Of a stretch of 64,000 nt of DNA, positions 53,722 to 62,713 are shown piece by piece. The position numbers were made by a program, and so were the translations under genes. The DNA lies in NCBI GenBank assembly GCA_945919795.1, contig CAMEJJ010000013.1:1-64000 (forward strand), in the 5' to 3' direction. Under the pieces are notes generated by a model. The model saw only the letters and a list, made by a program, of their open reading frames with translations, ran no database searches and was not told the DNA's origin. This DNA is from an uncultured Lachnospiraceae bacterium. Lineage in GTDB: Bacteria > Bacillota > Clostridia > Lachnospirales > Lachnospiraceae. How positions within the stretch are numbered: position 1 is the stretch's first letter; every line of letters begins with the position of its first letter.

Positions 53722-54894
53722 ATGGGAAAAGTATTGTATTTGCAGTGGGATTGTTTCGGCGAGGAATATATTTGTGCGAGTTTTCAAAAAGCAGGATTGC
53801 AGGTGGAGATGTATCCTTTGCCATACGGAAAGGTCAGCATGCGCCGCGATGAAGCATTTGAAAACAACTTGACAGAACATCTTTTGGGTGGAGAATACGA
53901 ATTTGTATTTTCATTTAATTTTTTTCCGGCAGTTGCGATAGCTTCCAATAAGGCAAATGTGAAATATGTTTCCTGGACCTATGACAGTCCGTTTATGTAT
54001 TTGTATTCCACGACGATTAAGCTGCCGACAAATGTGGCATTTTGCTTTGACAATGCAGTTGTTAACGAACTAAGAAGTAAGGATGTGAAAACGATTCATT
54101 ATCTTCCCATGGCTGCACCGGTGGATTTGTATGATCAGATGTACTGTGGTTTTTCGAAAAGGACGGAATATGGATCGGATATATCTTTTGTCGGCTCCAT
54201 GTATACAGAGGCTCGTCAGGATTTGATGAAAAATCTGAGAGGAGTTGCGCCACAGGTACAGCAATTTTTGGAGACGTTGATTCAACTTCAGCTTCAATCC
54301 TATGCTGTACCGATTTTGGAGAAATTTCTAAATCCCGGTATACTGGCAGAATTGCAGAATGTATGTCCGATAGAAATAGATCCGGATGAAATGCAATCGG
54401 AAGCCTGGATGTATGCAAATTATTTTCTGGCTCGTGAAACAACGGCAAGAGAGCGGACGCAGATTATAAGTGCTTTATCTGAAAGATATTCGCTCAAGCT
54501 ATATACACCGGAAGCAACACCGAATATTCCCGGAGCAGATAATCAGGGACCGGTGGATTATTGTGATGGAATGCCTTATGTTTTCAAAAATTCCAAGATA
54601 AATTTAAATATTTCATTAAAAAGTATCTATTCGGGAATTCCATTAAGAGCTTTTGACATTATGGGATGCGGTGGTTTTCTGATTTCTGATTTTCAGGCAG
54701 ACTTCAATGGCTTGTTTGTTCCGGATGAAGATTATGTTTTCTATACAACGCCTGAAGATTTGTATGCGAAGGTAGATTATTATCTGGAGCATGAAGACCA
54801 AAGAAAAAGGATTGCTGCAAACGGGTATGCAAAGGTGAAAGAAAAGCACACGTATGACATACGTGTGCAGGAAATATTAAGGAAATTAAATTAG
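53722..54894 (+). CDS. CgeB-family glycosyltransferase (DUF3880 type)
   Basis: The start is set at 53722, after GGGAGG. The 390-residue GT-B protein begins GKVLYLQWDCFGEEYICASF and contains KYVSWTYDSPFMY (DUF3880), then SFVGSMYTEARQDL and the donor region INLNISLKSIYSGIPLRAFD followed by IMGCGGFLIS, as in CgeB-like transferases. Such proteins modify flagellin or spore coat proteins in several Firmicutes. Its 3' end overlaps the convergent GT2 gene by nine bases. Confidence 0.86.
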   Translation: MGKVLYLQWDCFGEEYICASFQKAGLQVEMYPLPYGKVSMRRDEAFENNLTEHLLGGEYEFVFSFNFFPAVAIASNKANVKYVSWTYDSPFMYLYSTTIKLPTNVAFCFDNAVVNELRSKDVKTIHYLPMAAPVDLYDQMYCGFSKRTEYGSDISFVGSMYTEARQDLMKNLRGVAPQVQQFLETLIQLQLQSYAVPILEKFLNPGILAELQNVCPIEIDPDEMQSEAWMYANYFLARETTARERTQIISALSERYSLKLYTPEATPNIPGADNQGPVDYCDGMPYVFKNSKINLNISLKSIYSGIPLRAFDIMGCGGFLISDFQADFNGLFVPDEDYVFYTTPEDLYAKVDYYLEHEDQRKRIAANGYAKVKEKHTYDIRVQEILRKLN

Positions 54895-55941
54895 AAGTTC
54901 TTTTAACTTTTTTTGTGCCGGAGCATAATCGCCGCATTTTTGAAACATAACTGCGGCGGTTTTTATATCGCCTAATGCTTCATATAAGATTCCGATACGA
55001 TAGTAGGGAAGGTAGCTGTTAGCACCTTCCTTATTGCATTTGGGGGCCTGAATGGCTTTTAAATATTCGCTGACTGCTTCAACATATCTCCCAAGATTCG
55101 TATATACATGTCCCATTAACAAAAGAAAATCTGAAGTGTCACAGAGTTCATGGTAATGAGGAAGGATTTGTAAAGCTTCTTCACTGCGATGTAATTCATT
55201 GAGGCAGTTTATCCAACCGTTAACCAAAGATCTGCCGGCTGTGGAAGAGTAGTTGATGTCTTGATCTAAGGCTTTTTGATAATAACTTAGAGCAACTTCA
55301 TATTGTTCCAGATCATAATAGGATTGACCGGTTTGAAAATTTAGATAAGCGTCATCCGGATTGGTTTTGAGAGCCTGTTTTAAAATGCGGATGTTTCGCT
55401 CGTTTTTTGCTTTTAATCTTTCTTCGTTATCAAAGTATCCATCGTGTAAAATGGAAATAGAAACAGGAAATGTTTGGTATTCGCGCTTTGAAACGGGGAC
55501 AATCTGCTCATGAATTGGAAGGGAATAATAAAAATAATTTTTGTTAAAAAATCGCTCAATAAGGCTGGTGTAAGTGTAGTTATCTTTACTGGATCCATAC
55601 AAATCATGGCGGGTAATTTCACCGATGGATTCCTTGTTGGAATGTGTAAATGAAAGTAACTGCTGCATATCGAAGTCTTCTACATATTCATCGCAATCAA
55701 TGACCAAAATCCAATCATGACTTGCTTTGGATATGGAAAAATTACGTGCCGCGGAAAAATCATCTTTCCATGTGAAATCATATATTTTATCTGTGTATTT
55801 TTCGGCAATCTTTTTTGTACTGTCATTTGAGCCTGTATCAACGAAGATGATTTCGCAATCCATGGGTTTAAGTGCGCTTAAGCATTTATCCAAAGTGCGT
55901 TCTTCGTTTTTGGCAATTATACAAATTGAAATTGGATTCAT
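54886..55941 (-). CDS. glycosyltransferase family 2 with TPR repeats
   Basis: Residues 1-225 are a GT2 domain: ISICIIAKNEERTLDKCLSA, IIFVDTGSNDSTKKIAEKYT and WILVIDCDEYVEDFD hold the nucleotide and metal residues. FSAARNFSISKASHDW is shared with the neighbour at 56062. From residue 226 several TPR helices follow (AYLNFQTGQSYYDLEQYEVA, FLLLMGHVYTNLGRYVEAVS). This plan is common in glycopeptide or protein O/S-glycosyltransferases. CGGAG lies before the ATG. A nine-base overlap of 3' ends with the CgeB-like gene may allow antisense effects. Confidence 0.87.
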   Translation of the reverse strand: MNPISICIIAKNEERTLDKCLSALKPMDCEIIFVDTGSNDSTKKIAEKYTDKIYDFTWKDDFSAARNFSISKASHDWILVIDCDEYVEDFDMQQLLSFTHSNKESIGEITRHDLYGSSKDNYTYTSLIERFFNKNYFYYSLPIHEQIVPVSKREYQTFPVSISILHDGYFDNEERLKAKNERNIRILKQALKTNPDDAYLNFQTGQSYYDLEQYEVALSYYQKALDQDINYSSTAGRSLVNGWINCLNELHRSEEALQILPHYHELCDTSDFLLLMGHVYTNLGRYVEAVSEYLKAIQAPKCNKEGANSYLPYYRIGILYEALGDIKTAAVMFQKCGDYAPAQKKLKELLI

Positions 55942-56061
55942 AGGTTGTTCTCCGTTTTAGTTTTATTTTAAATGTGCTTGTAGTTTTGAACACTGCAATA
56001 TCTCTGTATGATTCGAGATACTCTTATAATATTTCTTATACTTTGGACTGATTAGTGTGTG

Positions 56062-57141
56062 CTATTTTTTTAACAGAGCCAGTCTCTTTAATGCCGGAGC
56101 ATAATTGCCACATTTTTGATAGTGCCGGATTGCTGTATCTATATGTCCTGTGCATTCATAGATGACACCGAGATTGTACCAGGCGCGATAAGAATTGGCG
56201 CCTTCTACTTTGGCGAAATCAAATGTGGTTGCCTTGTTGAACTGGACAATTGCCTCTTCGATAAATCCGTTGTTAAGATAAATAAGTCCCATCAGGAAAA
56301 CAAAATCTGCACGATTTCCAAAAGTATCATAAATTCCTTCCAGTGTAAGTGCTTTATCATATTGTTTTAAATTGATTAAAGTGTATCCATATGAAACAAC
56401 CATGGTACTGACATATCCGAGATTGGGATCGACATCTTCGGATAAACCGAGATTGTAATAGTAATTTGCTGTTTTATAATCTTCAATCATGTAGTAGCTT
56501 TGACCTAATTGGAATAAGATATAGGGATCATTTGGGGTTTTGGCAAGTTCTGCCTTGAGCATGGTAATATTCCGCTCGGATTTTGCCTTTAGTTCTTCCG
56601 GGGTTCCGGCATATGACATATGATCTACAATAATGTTTACAGATTGATAGTGATGTCCTTTTTTTGCATCATATGGATCCAGTTGTTCATGGATTGGACG
56701 GCAAAAATGGTATTCTGTACGATTGTACAAACGGGATGCTCGGTCGTTGGAAAGGTATTGGTTTTCGCCGAAACCACAGGTGTTGCTTTGAACAATATTG
56801 CCTATAATATCTTGTCTGCCATTAATATGGGTTTGTAATTCTCGTTCGTCCCATGTTGAAACATACTCATCGCTATCAATGCACAAAATCCAGTCATGGC
56901 TTGCTTTTTGAGCCGCAAAGTTTCTGGCTGCAGAAAAATCTTTTATCCATTCAAAAAAGAAAATTTTATCTGTAAATGCTTTGCACATTTTGACTGTATT
57001 ATCTGTAGAACCGGTATCCACAATGACAATTTCATGGTTGCCTGCGTCGGCATAGGGCTTGATATGTTCAAGACACTGTTTTAGCATGTCACATTCATTT
57101 TTTGTAATGATACATATAGAAATTAGCGTATTTTTATTCAT
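56062..57141 (-). CDS. glycosyltransferase family 2 with TPR repeats, paralogue
   Basis: The start is set at 57141 (MNKNTLISICIITKNECDML) after AAGGGATG; the longer frame to 57234 lacks a site. The 359-residue protein shares with its neighbour the GT2 core (IVIVDTGSTDNTVKMCKAFT, WILCIDSDEYV, FSAARNFAAQKASHDW) and a TPR tail (PYILFQLGQSYYMIEDYKTA, FVFLMGLIYLNNGFIEEAIV). The two genes lie in tandem with 120 bases between and probably arose by duplication. TPR units may hold a protein acceptor such as flagellin. Confidence 0.87.
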   Translation of the reverse strand: MNKNTLISICIITKNECDMLKQCLEHIKPYADAGNHEIVIVDTGSTDNTVKMCKAFTDKIFFFEWIKDFSAARNFAAQKASHDWILCIDSDEYVSTWDERELQTHINGRQDIIGNIVQSNTCGFGENQYLSNDRASRLYNRTEYHFCRPIHEQLDPYDAKKGHHYQSVNIIVDHMSYAGTPEELKAKSERNITMLKAELAKTPNDPYILFQLGQSYYMIEDYKTANYYYNLGLSEDVDPNLGYVSTMVVSYGYTLINLKQYDKALTLEGIYDTFGNRADFVFLMGLIYLNNGFIEEAIVQFNKATTFDFAKVEGANSYRAWYNLGVIYECTGHIDTAIRHYQKCGNYAPALKRLALLKK

Positions 57142-57223
57142 ATTTCTCATCCCTTGTTTGTATGATTTCTTATCTCTTTTTGTATGAAATAGTACTTTTA
57201 ACATCCATATCATGGTATAATTG

Positions 57224-57268
57224 TCATGGAGCAAAATTTCTTTTGCCTCCCAACATCATTATTATATC
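57224..57268 (+). repeat. repeated hairpin leader element, copy 2
   Basis: TCATGGAGCAAAA, a short loop, TTTTGCCTCCC then AACATCAT and an AT-rich tail. The arms GGAGCAAAA and TTTTGCCTCC pair. It lies about 100 bases before the GT2 fusion starting at 57370, in the same orientation. Confidence 0.6.
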
Positions 57269-57369
57269 AGTTATAAAATATTGTGTCGAGAATAGATGTT
57301 TTATCTGAATAATATAAAAGATTTGTTGTATGATTTTTATGGTTGATAAAAAAAGAAACGGAGATAACG

Positions 57370-59328
57370 ATGGAGCAGGAATTGATTAGTGTGATAATAC
57401 CAACCTATAATCGGATGCATACGTTGCCGCGTTCTGTGGGGAGTGTACTGCAGCAGACTTATAAAAATTTCGAACTGATTATTATTGATGATTGTTCGAC
57501 AGATGAAACAAAGCGATATATTGATTCGCTGGAAGATACAAGAATTCGTTATTTTCGAAATGAAAAGAATTTGGGAGCCGCTGAATCGCGTAATGTTGGA
57601 GCAGAGTTAGCAAGTGGTAATTATTTGGCATTTCAAGATTCTGATGATGAGTGGTTGCCCGACAAGTTAATGGTTTTATATGAGACATTAAAAAGGGATG
57701 TGTCGGGTGCCGGAGCAATCTATCACGAGATGCAGGAAATAGGAGGAAAAGAAGAAATCATTCCGTCAAGAAGTATACCTGCAGATGTTAAGCAAGGGGA
57801 TATCTTTTCTTTTATGCTGTTGTATCCGTTAATTGGTATACCGGCGACTTTGATGAAAAAAGAAATTTTTCGGGAAATTGGTGGATTTAATTCAAAGTTG
57901 GGAAGCTTGGAAGACTATGAATTCTTTTTGCGAATGGCAAAAAGGCATACTATCTTATTTGTTTCTCAGCCATTCATAAAAATTTATGATTCTGCTGATA
58001 GTGTGAACAAGCGATGGAAGGATAAAATTGATACAGAAATTTATGTGTTGGAAGAATTTTATTCCGATTTCTTGAAATATGATTTATTGCAAAAGAAAAT
58101 AGAGCTTGTTCACATGCAGGCAACGAACTATGATTGTGAAGAATACTTTTATCACAAAATATTAGAATTGTGTAAAGTCGGAGATACAGATCGGAGTGCT
58201 AAACTGCTTGATTGTTTGGAGAGGGCGGATGTAAAGAAAGAAAATAATTGTAGTGATAAAGGAAATTATTATCGTGAGGTAATGGATCATCTACTACACG
58301 TAGTGGACAGCTTATCTAGATTACAAAATAACATTGCCATGAATCCGGCAATGTTATCTCAAAACTATTTGGCAATTTTCGATGCTGTGTGCGATACAGC
58401 GAGAGATATGACGGGATATTGTGAATTTGGTGATCATCCGGTTATACAAAGAAATGAAATGGAAGCCTTGCATGAAAAGCTTTCTGCTTCAAAAGGAAAT
58501 GCAATTGTACTAAAGCAGTTGTTGGATGAACTTCTTTTGAATCTTAAGAAGCTGTTGGTGCAAATTGGTTCAACTCAATATATTTGTGGCGCGTGTGGTT
58601 CGGAAGTAAAAATGCTGCCACTTTCTCCGTACAGAAAAGTTATGCGAGAGTTTTTTGGGTTTCAGAATGAAAAAGTGCACTTTATTTTTGAAAAGGAAGA
58701 TTGTGATTGTTGTCCTGTGTGTGGTTCGGATACCGAAACGCGCTTTCTCATGAATTTTATGGAAGATATTCAATCTGAAAACGGAGAGATATTAAAGGTT
58801 GCCTGTGAAAACGGAGCAAAGTGGAATTTATCTGATGCTATCGTTCAAAAAAATAACAATATTGATGAAATTCTGCAAAGATATTTGGAAATCAGAGATA
58901 ATGCGGAATATGTGGTTTTGCAGGATGACCTTTCTGATATGGAAGCAGAAGCGTGTGCAATGAATGAGAATAGGGTAGATGTTTTGATTTGCCCCAATAT
59001 ATTGGAATATATCGCTGCTCCTGATGTAGTTATGGGATATATAAGGAATCATATCAAGGATAATGGGGTGGCTATCATTACAATTGGTGCTTTGTATGAT
59101 GAAGAAATGGAAGTGAAAGGAAATTGCGATGGTGGCAGCAAAAAAGGCTGGAAAGCATTTGGACTATATAATTCTGTTCGAGGATTCTCAGAGCAACAGT
59201 TGCAACATCTTTTCGAAGAAAACGGATTTGTTTCCACAATTGTAGACAGCAATTGGTTTGGTTTGGAACTATATAATCAGATGGCGTTTCCACAGATGGC
59301 AAGGGTTTATATGCTTCAAGAAAAATAA
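57370..59328 (+). CDS. glycosyltransferase family 2 fused to a zinc-ribbon methyltransferase-like domain
   Basis: The start is set at 57370 (MEQELISVIIPTYNRMHTLP) after CGGAGAT. Residues 1-240 are GT2: IIIDDCSTDETKRYIDSLED and YLAFQDSDDEWLPDKLMVLY. A helical linker follows. From residue 400 a cysteine pair CGACG, then CDCCPVCGSDTETRFL, looks like a zinc ribbon leading to a degenerate SAM-methyltransferase fold (VVLQDDLSDMEAE, ILEYIAAPDVVMGYIRNHIK, SEQQLQHLFEENGF). The glycine-rich SAM loop is not evident, so methylation is uncertain. At 652 residues the fusion probably finishes a sugar on a shared acceptor. Confidence 0.8.
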   Translation: MEQELISVIIPTYNRMHTLPRSVGSVLQQTYKNFELIIIDDCSTDETKRYIDSLEDTRIRYFRNEKNLGAAESRNVGAELASGNYLAFQDSDDEWLPDKLMVLYETLKRDVSGAGAIYHEMQEIGGKEEIIPSRSIPADVKQGDIFSFMLLYPLIGIPATLMKKEIFREIGGFNSKLGSLEDYEFFLRMAKRHTILFVSQPFIKIYDSADSVNKRWKDKIDTEIYVLEEFYSDFLKYDLLQKKIELVHMQATNYDCEEYFYHKILELCKVGDTDRSAKLLDCLERADVKKENNCSDKGNYYREVMDHLLHVVDSLSRLQNNIAMNPAMLSQNYLAIFDAVCDTARDMTGYCEFGDHPVIQRNEMEALHEKLSASKGNAIVLKQLLDELLLNLKKLLVQIGSTQYICGACGSEVKMLPLSPYRKVMREFFGFQNEKVHFIFEKEDCDCCPVCGSDTETRFLMNFMEDIQSENGEILKVACENGAKWNLSDAIVQKNNNIDEILQRYLEIRDNAEYVVLQDDLSDMEAEACAMNENRVDVLICPNILEYIAAPDVVMGYIRNHIKDNGVAIITIGALYDEEMEVKGNCDGGSKKGWKAFGLYNSVRGFSEQQLQHLFEENGFVSTIVDSNWFGLELYNQMAFPQMARVYMLQEK

Positions 59329-59329
59329 C

Positions 59330-60115
59330 TCACCATCTTAAATCATGATACACCTCTGCCACATAACCAATTACCATTTCCACCTCTTTGTCAGTTGCGC
59401 GGACGAGACCGTCGCGCAGACTGATGTACTGAACGGTTATCTCGCCTTTGTAGTGTCTTTCTATTCGTTTGGCCAGATGAATGTGTCCGTAATTGACGAT
59501 GACACAGATTTCTTTGGGCTTTGCCGGTCTGTCGTTGGCAATCAAAAGAATGTCATAAGGACAATAGTTTGGCATATAGTTTTCACAGCAAACACACATT
59601 CCCATGAAAACTTTAGTTTTGATTTCGATTGGATAATTGGAAATGTCCAATGGACGAAAATCGTCGGAAGGTAAAAGATTATTGGAGTATTCAATCTGAG
59701 GATACATTACGTTGATAATTTTTTGCTTTCCAAAATTGTAAGCAGTGGATAACTGAATCTGATAATCTAAAAACCAATTTACCATGTATTTTGTGCGTGT
59801 TGGAAGTCTACGCATGGAAGAGATGAGATGATGCTCCTCCTCGGACATGGCAACACATCCAAGCAATTCGTCAACAGAAATGCCCATTGCTCTTGCTAAA
59901 TTGATGACAGTTGACAATTTACAGTCTTTATATGTTTTGCTGTAGAGCAGGTTGTTTAATGTAGCAAAGGGTATATTTGCTGCCTCTGAGAGTTCTTTTA
60001 TCGTTATATTGGCAAATCCCATATACTTCTCAATGTTGTGTTTAAGGGTTTCGATATATAAATCTTTTTCTAAAGAGAATTCTGGTTCGAAAAATTTTAA
60101 AGTTTCTTTTTCCAT
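59330..60115 (-). CDS. XRE-family regulator with S24/LexA-like C-terminal domain
   Basis: The 261-residue protein has an N-terminal helix-turn-helix (NITIKELSEAANIPFATLNN) and a C-terminal beta-rich domain, YDILLIANDRPAKPKEICVI with HLAKRIERHYKGEI, that resembles peptidase S24 of LexA/CI-type repressors. Cysteines in CVCCENYMPNYC lie before it, suggesting metal or redox sensing. The gene ends two bases from the convergent glycosyltransferase stop. A divergent LytTR regulator starts 190 bases away. Target genes are unknown. Confidence 0.8.
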   Translation of the reverse strand: MEKETLKFFEPEFSLEKDLYIETLKHNIEKYMGFANITIKELSEAANIPFATLNNLLYSKTYKDCKLSTVINLARAMGISVDELLGCVAMSEEEHHLISSMRRLPTRTKYMVNWFLDYQIQLSTAYNFGKQKIINVMYPQIEYSNNLLPSDDFRPLDISNYPIEIKTKVFMGMCVCCENYMPNYCPYDILLIANDRPAKPKEICVIVNYGHIHLAKRIERHYKGEITVQYISLRDGLVRATDKEVEMVIGYVAEVYHDLRW

Positions 60116-60304
60116 AGACTTTTTCCCTTTCCAAAAGAATGATAAATTTAAGAAAAATACATGAAATACGATTTTTTTACAAAATCAAGGTAAATTTGTG
60201 GAAAGAAAATCGTGTTTTGTAACTCTTTTCAAGTATATTGCACAGAAGATTATAAGTCAATAATGAGCAAATCTATATTCTGGTCTGAAATTGGAGGGGA
60301 GTTT

Positions 60305-61045
60305 ATGTTAAGAGTGACAATTTATCATGGAAATGCGCAATATGCAAAAGTGATTAAGGATTTGATTTACAAGGAAACGCTCTACGGAAGTTCAGTAGTT
60401 TTTACTTATTATAATAAGGAACGCATTCTGCAGGATTTTTCCAAAGATAAAAGTGTGGATGTCCTGATTATTGATGCCGAGCTGGCAATGCAGGATGAAC
60501 AGGGACTTCTGAAACTGTTTCAAAAAAGACTTCCGGCATGTATATTGGTCCTGGTTTCAAAGGATGGGTTGATTGATGCGGAATTGTTAAAGTTGAAACC
60601 TTTCCGCTGCTTGTATGAGAGAGATATTTCGGTGAAAAACATCATGGCAATCCGGGATGTGGTTGCTTATGCCGAACTAATGAGAAATAGAACCTTTATT
60701 TGGGGCTGGAATGGAAAAGTTTCTTATAAGATATCTCCGTCTGATATTATGTACGTCTCCATTGCCAAGCATGGCAGTGTGATACATTTAAATCCCAAAA
60801 CGGATCATGGTAAGATTGCCACGGAAATGCGAAACAGTGCAAAATTATCCGAGCTGTTTGATACCGTTGGCCGTTGTGGTTTTGCCTATGCGCATAATAG
60901 TTATTTTATTAATTTGGAATATGTGGAGAATTACAGCGGTACGCAGGTAGAAATGGAAGATGGTAGTGTTTTGAGTATATCCCGTTCGAAAGGAAAGATT
61001 TTTGAAGATGCTTTTCGGGATTATTGGAGCTCATGCATGGCCTAA
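60305..61045 (+). CDS. LytTR-domain response-regulator-like protein
   Basis: The start is placed at 60305 after GGAGGGGAG. The 246-residue protein has a receiver-like N-terminal half with the likely Asp in VDVLIIDAELAM, but lacks the acidic pair usually found after the first strand (IYHGNAQ). The second half is a LytTR DNA-binding domain: RTFIWGWNGKVSYKISPSDI, YVSIAKHGSVIHL and FAYAHNSYFINLEYVE. No kinase gene is adjacent. It may be controlled by an unphosphorylated or ligand-bound receiver. It is flanked by two XRE regulators. Confidence 0.84.
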   Translation: MLRVTIYHGNAQYAKVIKDLIYKETLYGSSVVFTYYNKERILQDFSKDKSVDVLIIDAELAMQDEQGLLKLFQKRLPACILVLVSKDGLIDAELLKLKPFRCLYERDISVKNIMAIRDVVAYAELMRNRTFIWGWNGKVSYKISPSDIMYVSIAKHGSVIHLNPKTDHGKIATEMRNSAKLSELFDTVGRCGFAYAHNSYFINLEYVENYSGTQVEMEDGSVLSISRSKGKIFEDAFRDYWSSCMA

Positions 61046-61086
61046 TTTGTTAAAAAAGTGTGAAATGATGATAATTTTCATCCAAT

Positions 61087-61116
61087 TTGACTATACTTCT
61101 GTTTCAGAATTATATA
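61087..61116 (+). promoter_or_regulatory. possible sigma-A promoter of the small XRE gene
   Basis: TTGACT at 61087-61092 and TATATA at 61111-61116 are 18 bases apart. The XRE start is 61 bases on. Confidence 0.45.
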
Positions 61117-61176
61117 TAATGAGAAAACAAGGGGAATGAAACAGGTTTCATTGTATATTTGATTGGAGGAAGAGCT

Positions 61177-61518
61177 ATGACGAATTTAGCAAAAGCAAAA
61201 TTGTTAAAAAAAGAAATCTTAAGTCAGTATAAGAGTGTCAGACAGTTTGCTATAGAAATGAAGATTCCCTATAGTACTTTGGTGACTGCACTGGATCGTG
61301 GTATTGAAGGTATGGCATACGGAACAGTAATCCGTATCTGCGATAAGTTAAATCTCAATCCGGTGACATTAAAGCCTTTGGCTGAATCATCTCTTTCAGA
61401 GCAGCTTATGGAAAATCGTGTCATGTCATATTATGTGAAATTGAATCAGGAAGGCAAAGACAAGATACTTGATTTAATGGAAGATTTTGCTTCAATTAAA
61501 AAATACAGGGCAAAATAA
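61177..61518 (+). CDS. small XRE-type DNA-binding protein
   Basis: The start is set at 61177 after GGAGGAAGAG; an upstream ATG at 61159 is less likely. The 113-residue protein has a helix-turn-helix YKSVRQFAIEMKIPYSTLVT and a helical C terminus (GKDKILDLMEDFASIKKYRA). DRGIEGMAYGTVIRICDKLN is the typical part of this Lachnospiraceae regulator group. Regulation targets are unknown, possibly the divergent or following surface genes. Confidence 0.8.
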   Translation: MTNLAKAKLLKKEILSQYKSVRQFAIEMKIPYSTLVTALDRGIEGMAYGTVIRICDKLNLNPVTLKPLAESSLSEQLMENRVMSYYVKLNQEGKDKILDLMEDFASIKKYRAK

Positions 61519-61571
61519 AATGATACCAGGGTCAAAAGATCATACTTTCCATGTGTAGCAATCCGTTGGTA

Positions 61572-61615
61572 TCATGGGGCAAAACACCATTTGCCCCCAA
61601 CATCATATGATAAAT
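61572..61615 (+). repeat. repeated hairpin leader element, copy 3
   Basis: TCATGGGGCAAAA, a short loop, TTTGCCCCC then AACATCAT and TATGATAAAT. GGGGCAAA (61576-61583) pairs with TTTGCCCC (61590-61597). It ends about 15 bases before the cytidylyltransferase start. Confidence 0.65.
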
Positions 61616-61629
61616 AGGACTGAGACTTT

Positions 61630-62640
61630 ATGAACGAAAAAATCTTAGCGCTGATTCCCGCTCGCAGTGGGTCGAAAAGCGTGAAAAACAAAAATATCCG
61701 TTTGATTAATGGAAAGCCGATGTTGGCATATTCCATTGAGCATGCGAAAAAGAGCAAATATATCAATCGTATTATTGTTACGACGGACAGCGAAGAGTAT
61801 GCTGCAATTGCCAGAGAGTATGGCGCGGAGACACCGTTTTTGAGACCGGCCGAGTTTGCAACGGATACGGCTCTGGATCTGGATGTTTTTAGACATGCGT
61901 TGACATGGTTAAAAGAGAATGAAGGATACGAACCGGACATTATTGTGCAGCTTCGACCGACGGACCCTTATCGTGATCCGGCAGAAATCGATAAGATGAT
62001 TGAGATTATGCTGGAAGATGATACGGTAGATGCAGTCCGGAGCATTAAAGAAAACGAAGTCGTTCCGCATAAAATGTGGTATTTAAAAGACGATGGAGAG
62101 ATTGAGCCGATTTTAAAGGACATTCCGGAGGCGTATAATATGCCCAGACAGGAACTGCCCAAGACATATTATCAAAATGGGAATACAGACCTGCTCCGTC
62201 CACGCAATATTTTTGAATACAATTCCATGACCGGTCACAAAATCAAAGGATATGTCATGAAAGACATGTACGATGTGGACACGGAAAAGGATTTTGAACG
62301 AGTTTCTACCTATATGAACATAAAAGAAGGTGGAAAGCAGTTTGTATTTGACATTGACGGAGTGATTGCGTTAAAAAGGGAAGATCTTGATTATGGACAG
62401 GCTTTACCCAATGAAAGAATGATTGCGATTGTAAACAAACTTTACGATATGGGAAACCGCATTGTCCTGTTTACCGCAAGAGGATATGTTACGGGGATTG
62501 ACTGGAGGCCGGTTACTGAAAAGCAGATGAAGGACTGGGGCGTGAAATATCACGAGTTAAAGATGGGCAAACCCAATGCAGATTATTATATTGATGATAA
62601 GTTCTTGGATATGAATTTTTTATATGATGAGTTTTCGTGA
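61630..62640 (+). CDS. NeuA-like cytidylyltransferase fused to a HAD-type phosphatase domain
   Basis: Residues 1-225 match acylneuraminate-type CMP-transferases: ALIPARSGSKSVKNKNIRLI is the CTP loop, and QLRPTDPYRDPAEIDKMIE and YYQNGNTDLLRP hold the sugar site. Residues 235-336 are a HAD domain with FVFDIDGVIALKRED (DxD nucleophile), IVLFTARGY and KPNADYYIDDKFLDM. The fusion would activate a nonulosonic or similar acid sugar with CTP and strip a phosphate in the preceding or following step. This is a third CTP-using activator in the window. A terminator follows. Confidence 0.85.
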   Translation: MNEKILALIPARSGSKSVKNKNIRLINGKPMLAYSIEHAKKSKYINRIIVTTDSEEYAAIAREYGAETPFLRPAEFATDTALDLDVFRHALTWLKENEGYEPDIIVQLRPTDPYRDPAEIDKMIEIMLEDDTVDAVRSIKENEVVPHKMWYLKDDGEIEPILKDIPEAYNMPRQELPKTYYQNGNTDLLRPRNIFEYNSMTGHKIKGYVMKDMYDVDTEKDFERVSTYMNIKEGGKQFVFDIDGVIALKREDLDYGQALPNERMIAIVNKLYDMGNRIVLFTARGYVTGIDWRPVTEKQMKDWGVKYHELKMGKPNADYYIDDKFLDMNFLYDEFS

Positions 62641-62649
62641 TAGAAATAA

Positions 62650-62682
62650 AAAAGGTCGTTGTTTTGACAACGGCCTTTTAAT
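62650..62682 (+). terminator. intrinsic terminator after the NeuA-HAD gene
   Basis: AAAAGGTCGTTGT (62650-62662) and ACAACGGCCTTTT (62667-62679) form a 13-bp stem with one wobble and a TTTG loop. It probably serves both strands, since a convergent gene ends at 62714. Confidence 0.88.
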
Positions 62683-62713
62683 ATACTTCTTTATTCGCAG
62701 TTATTGGAAAAAC

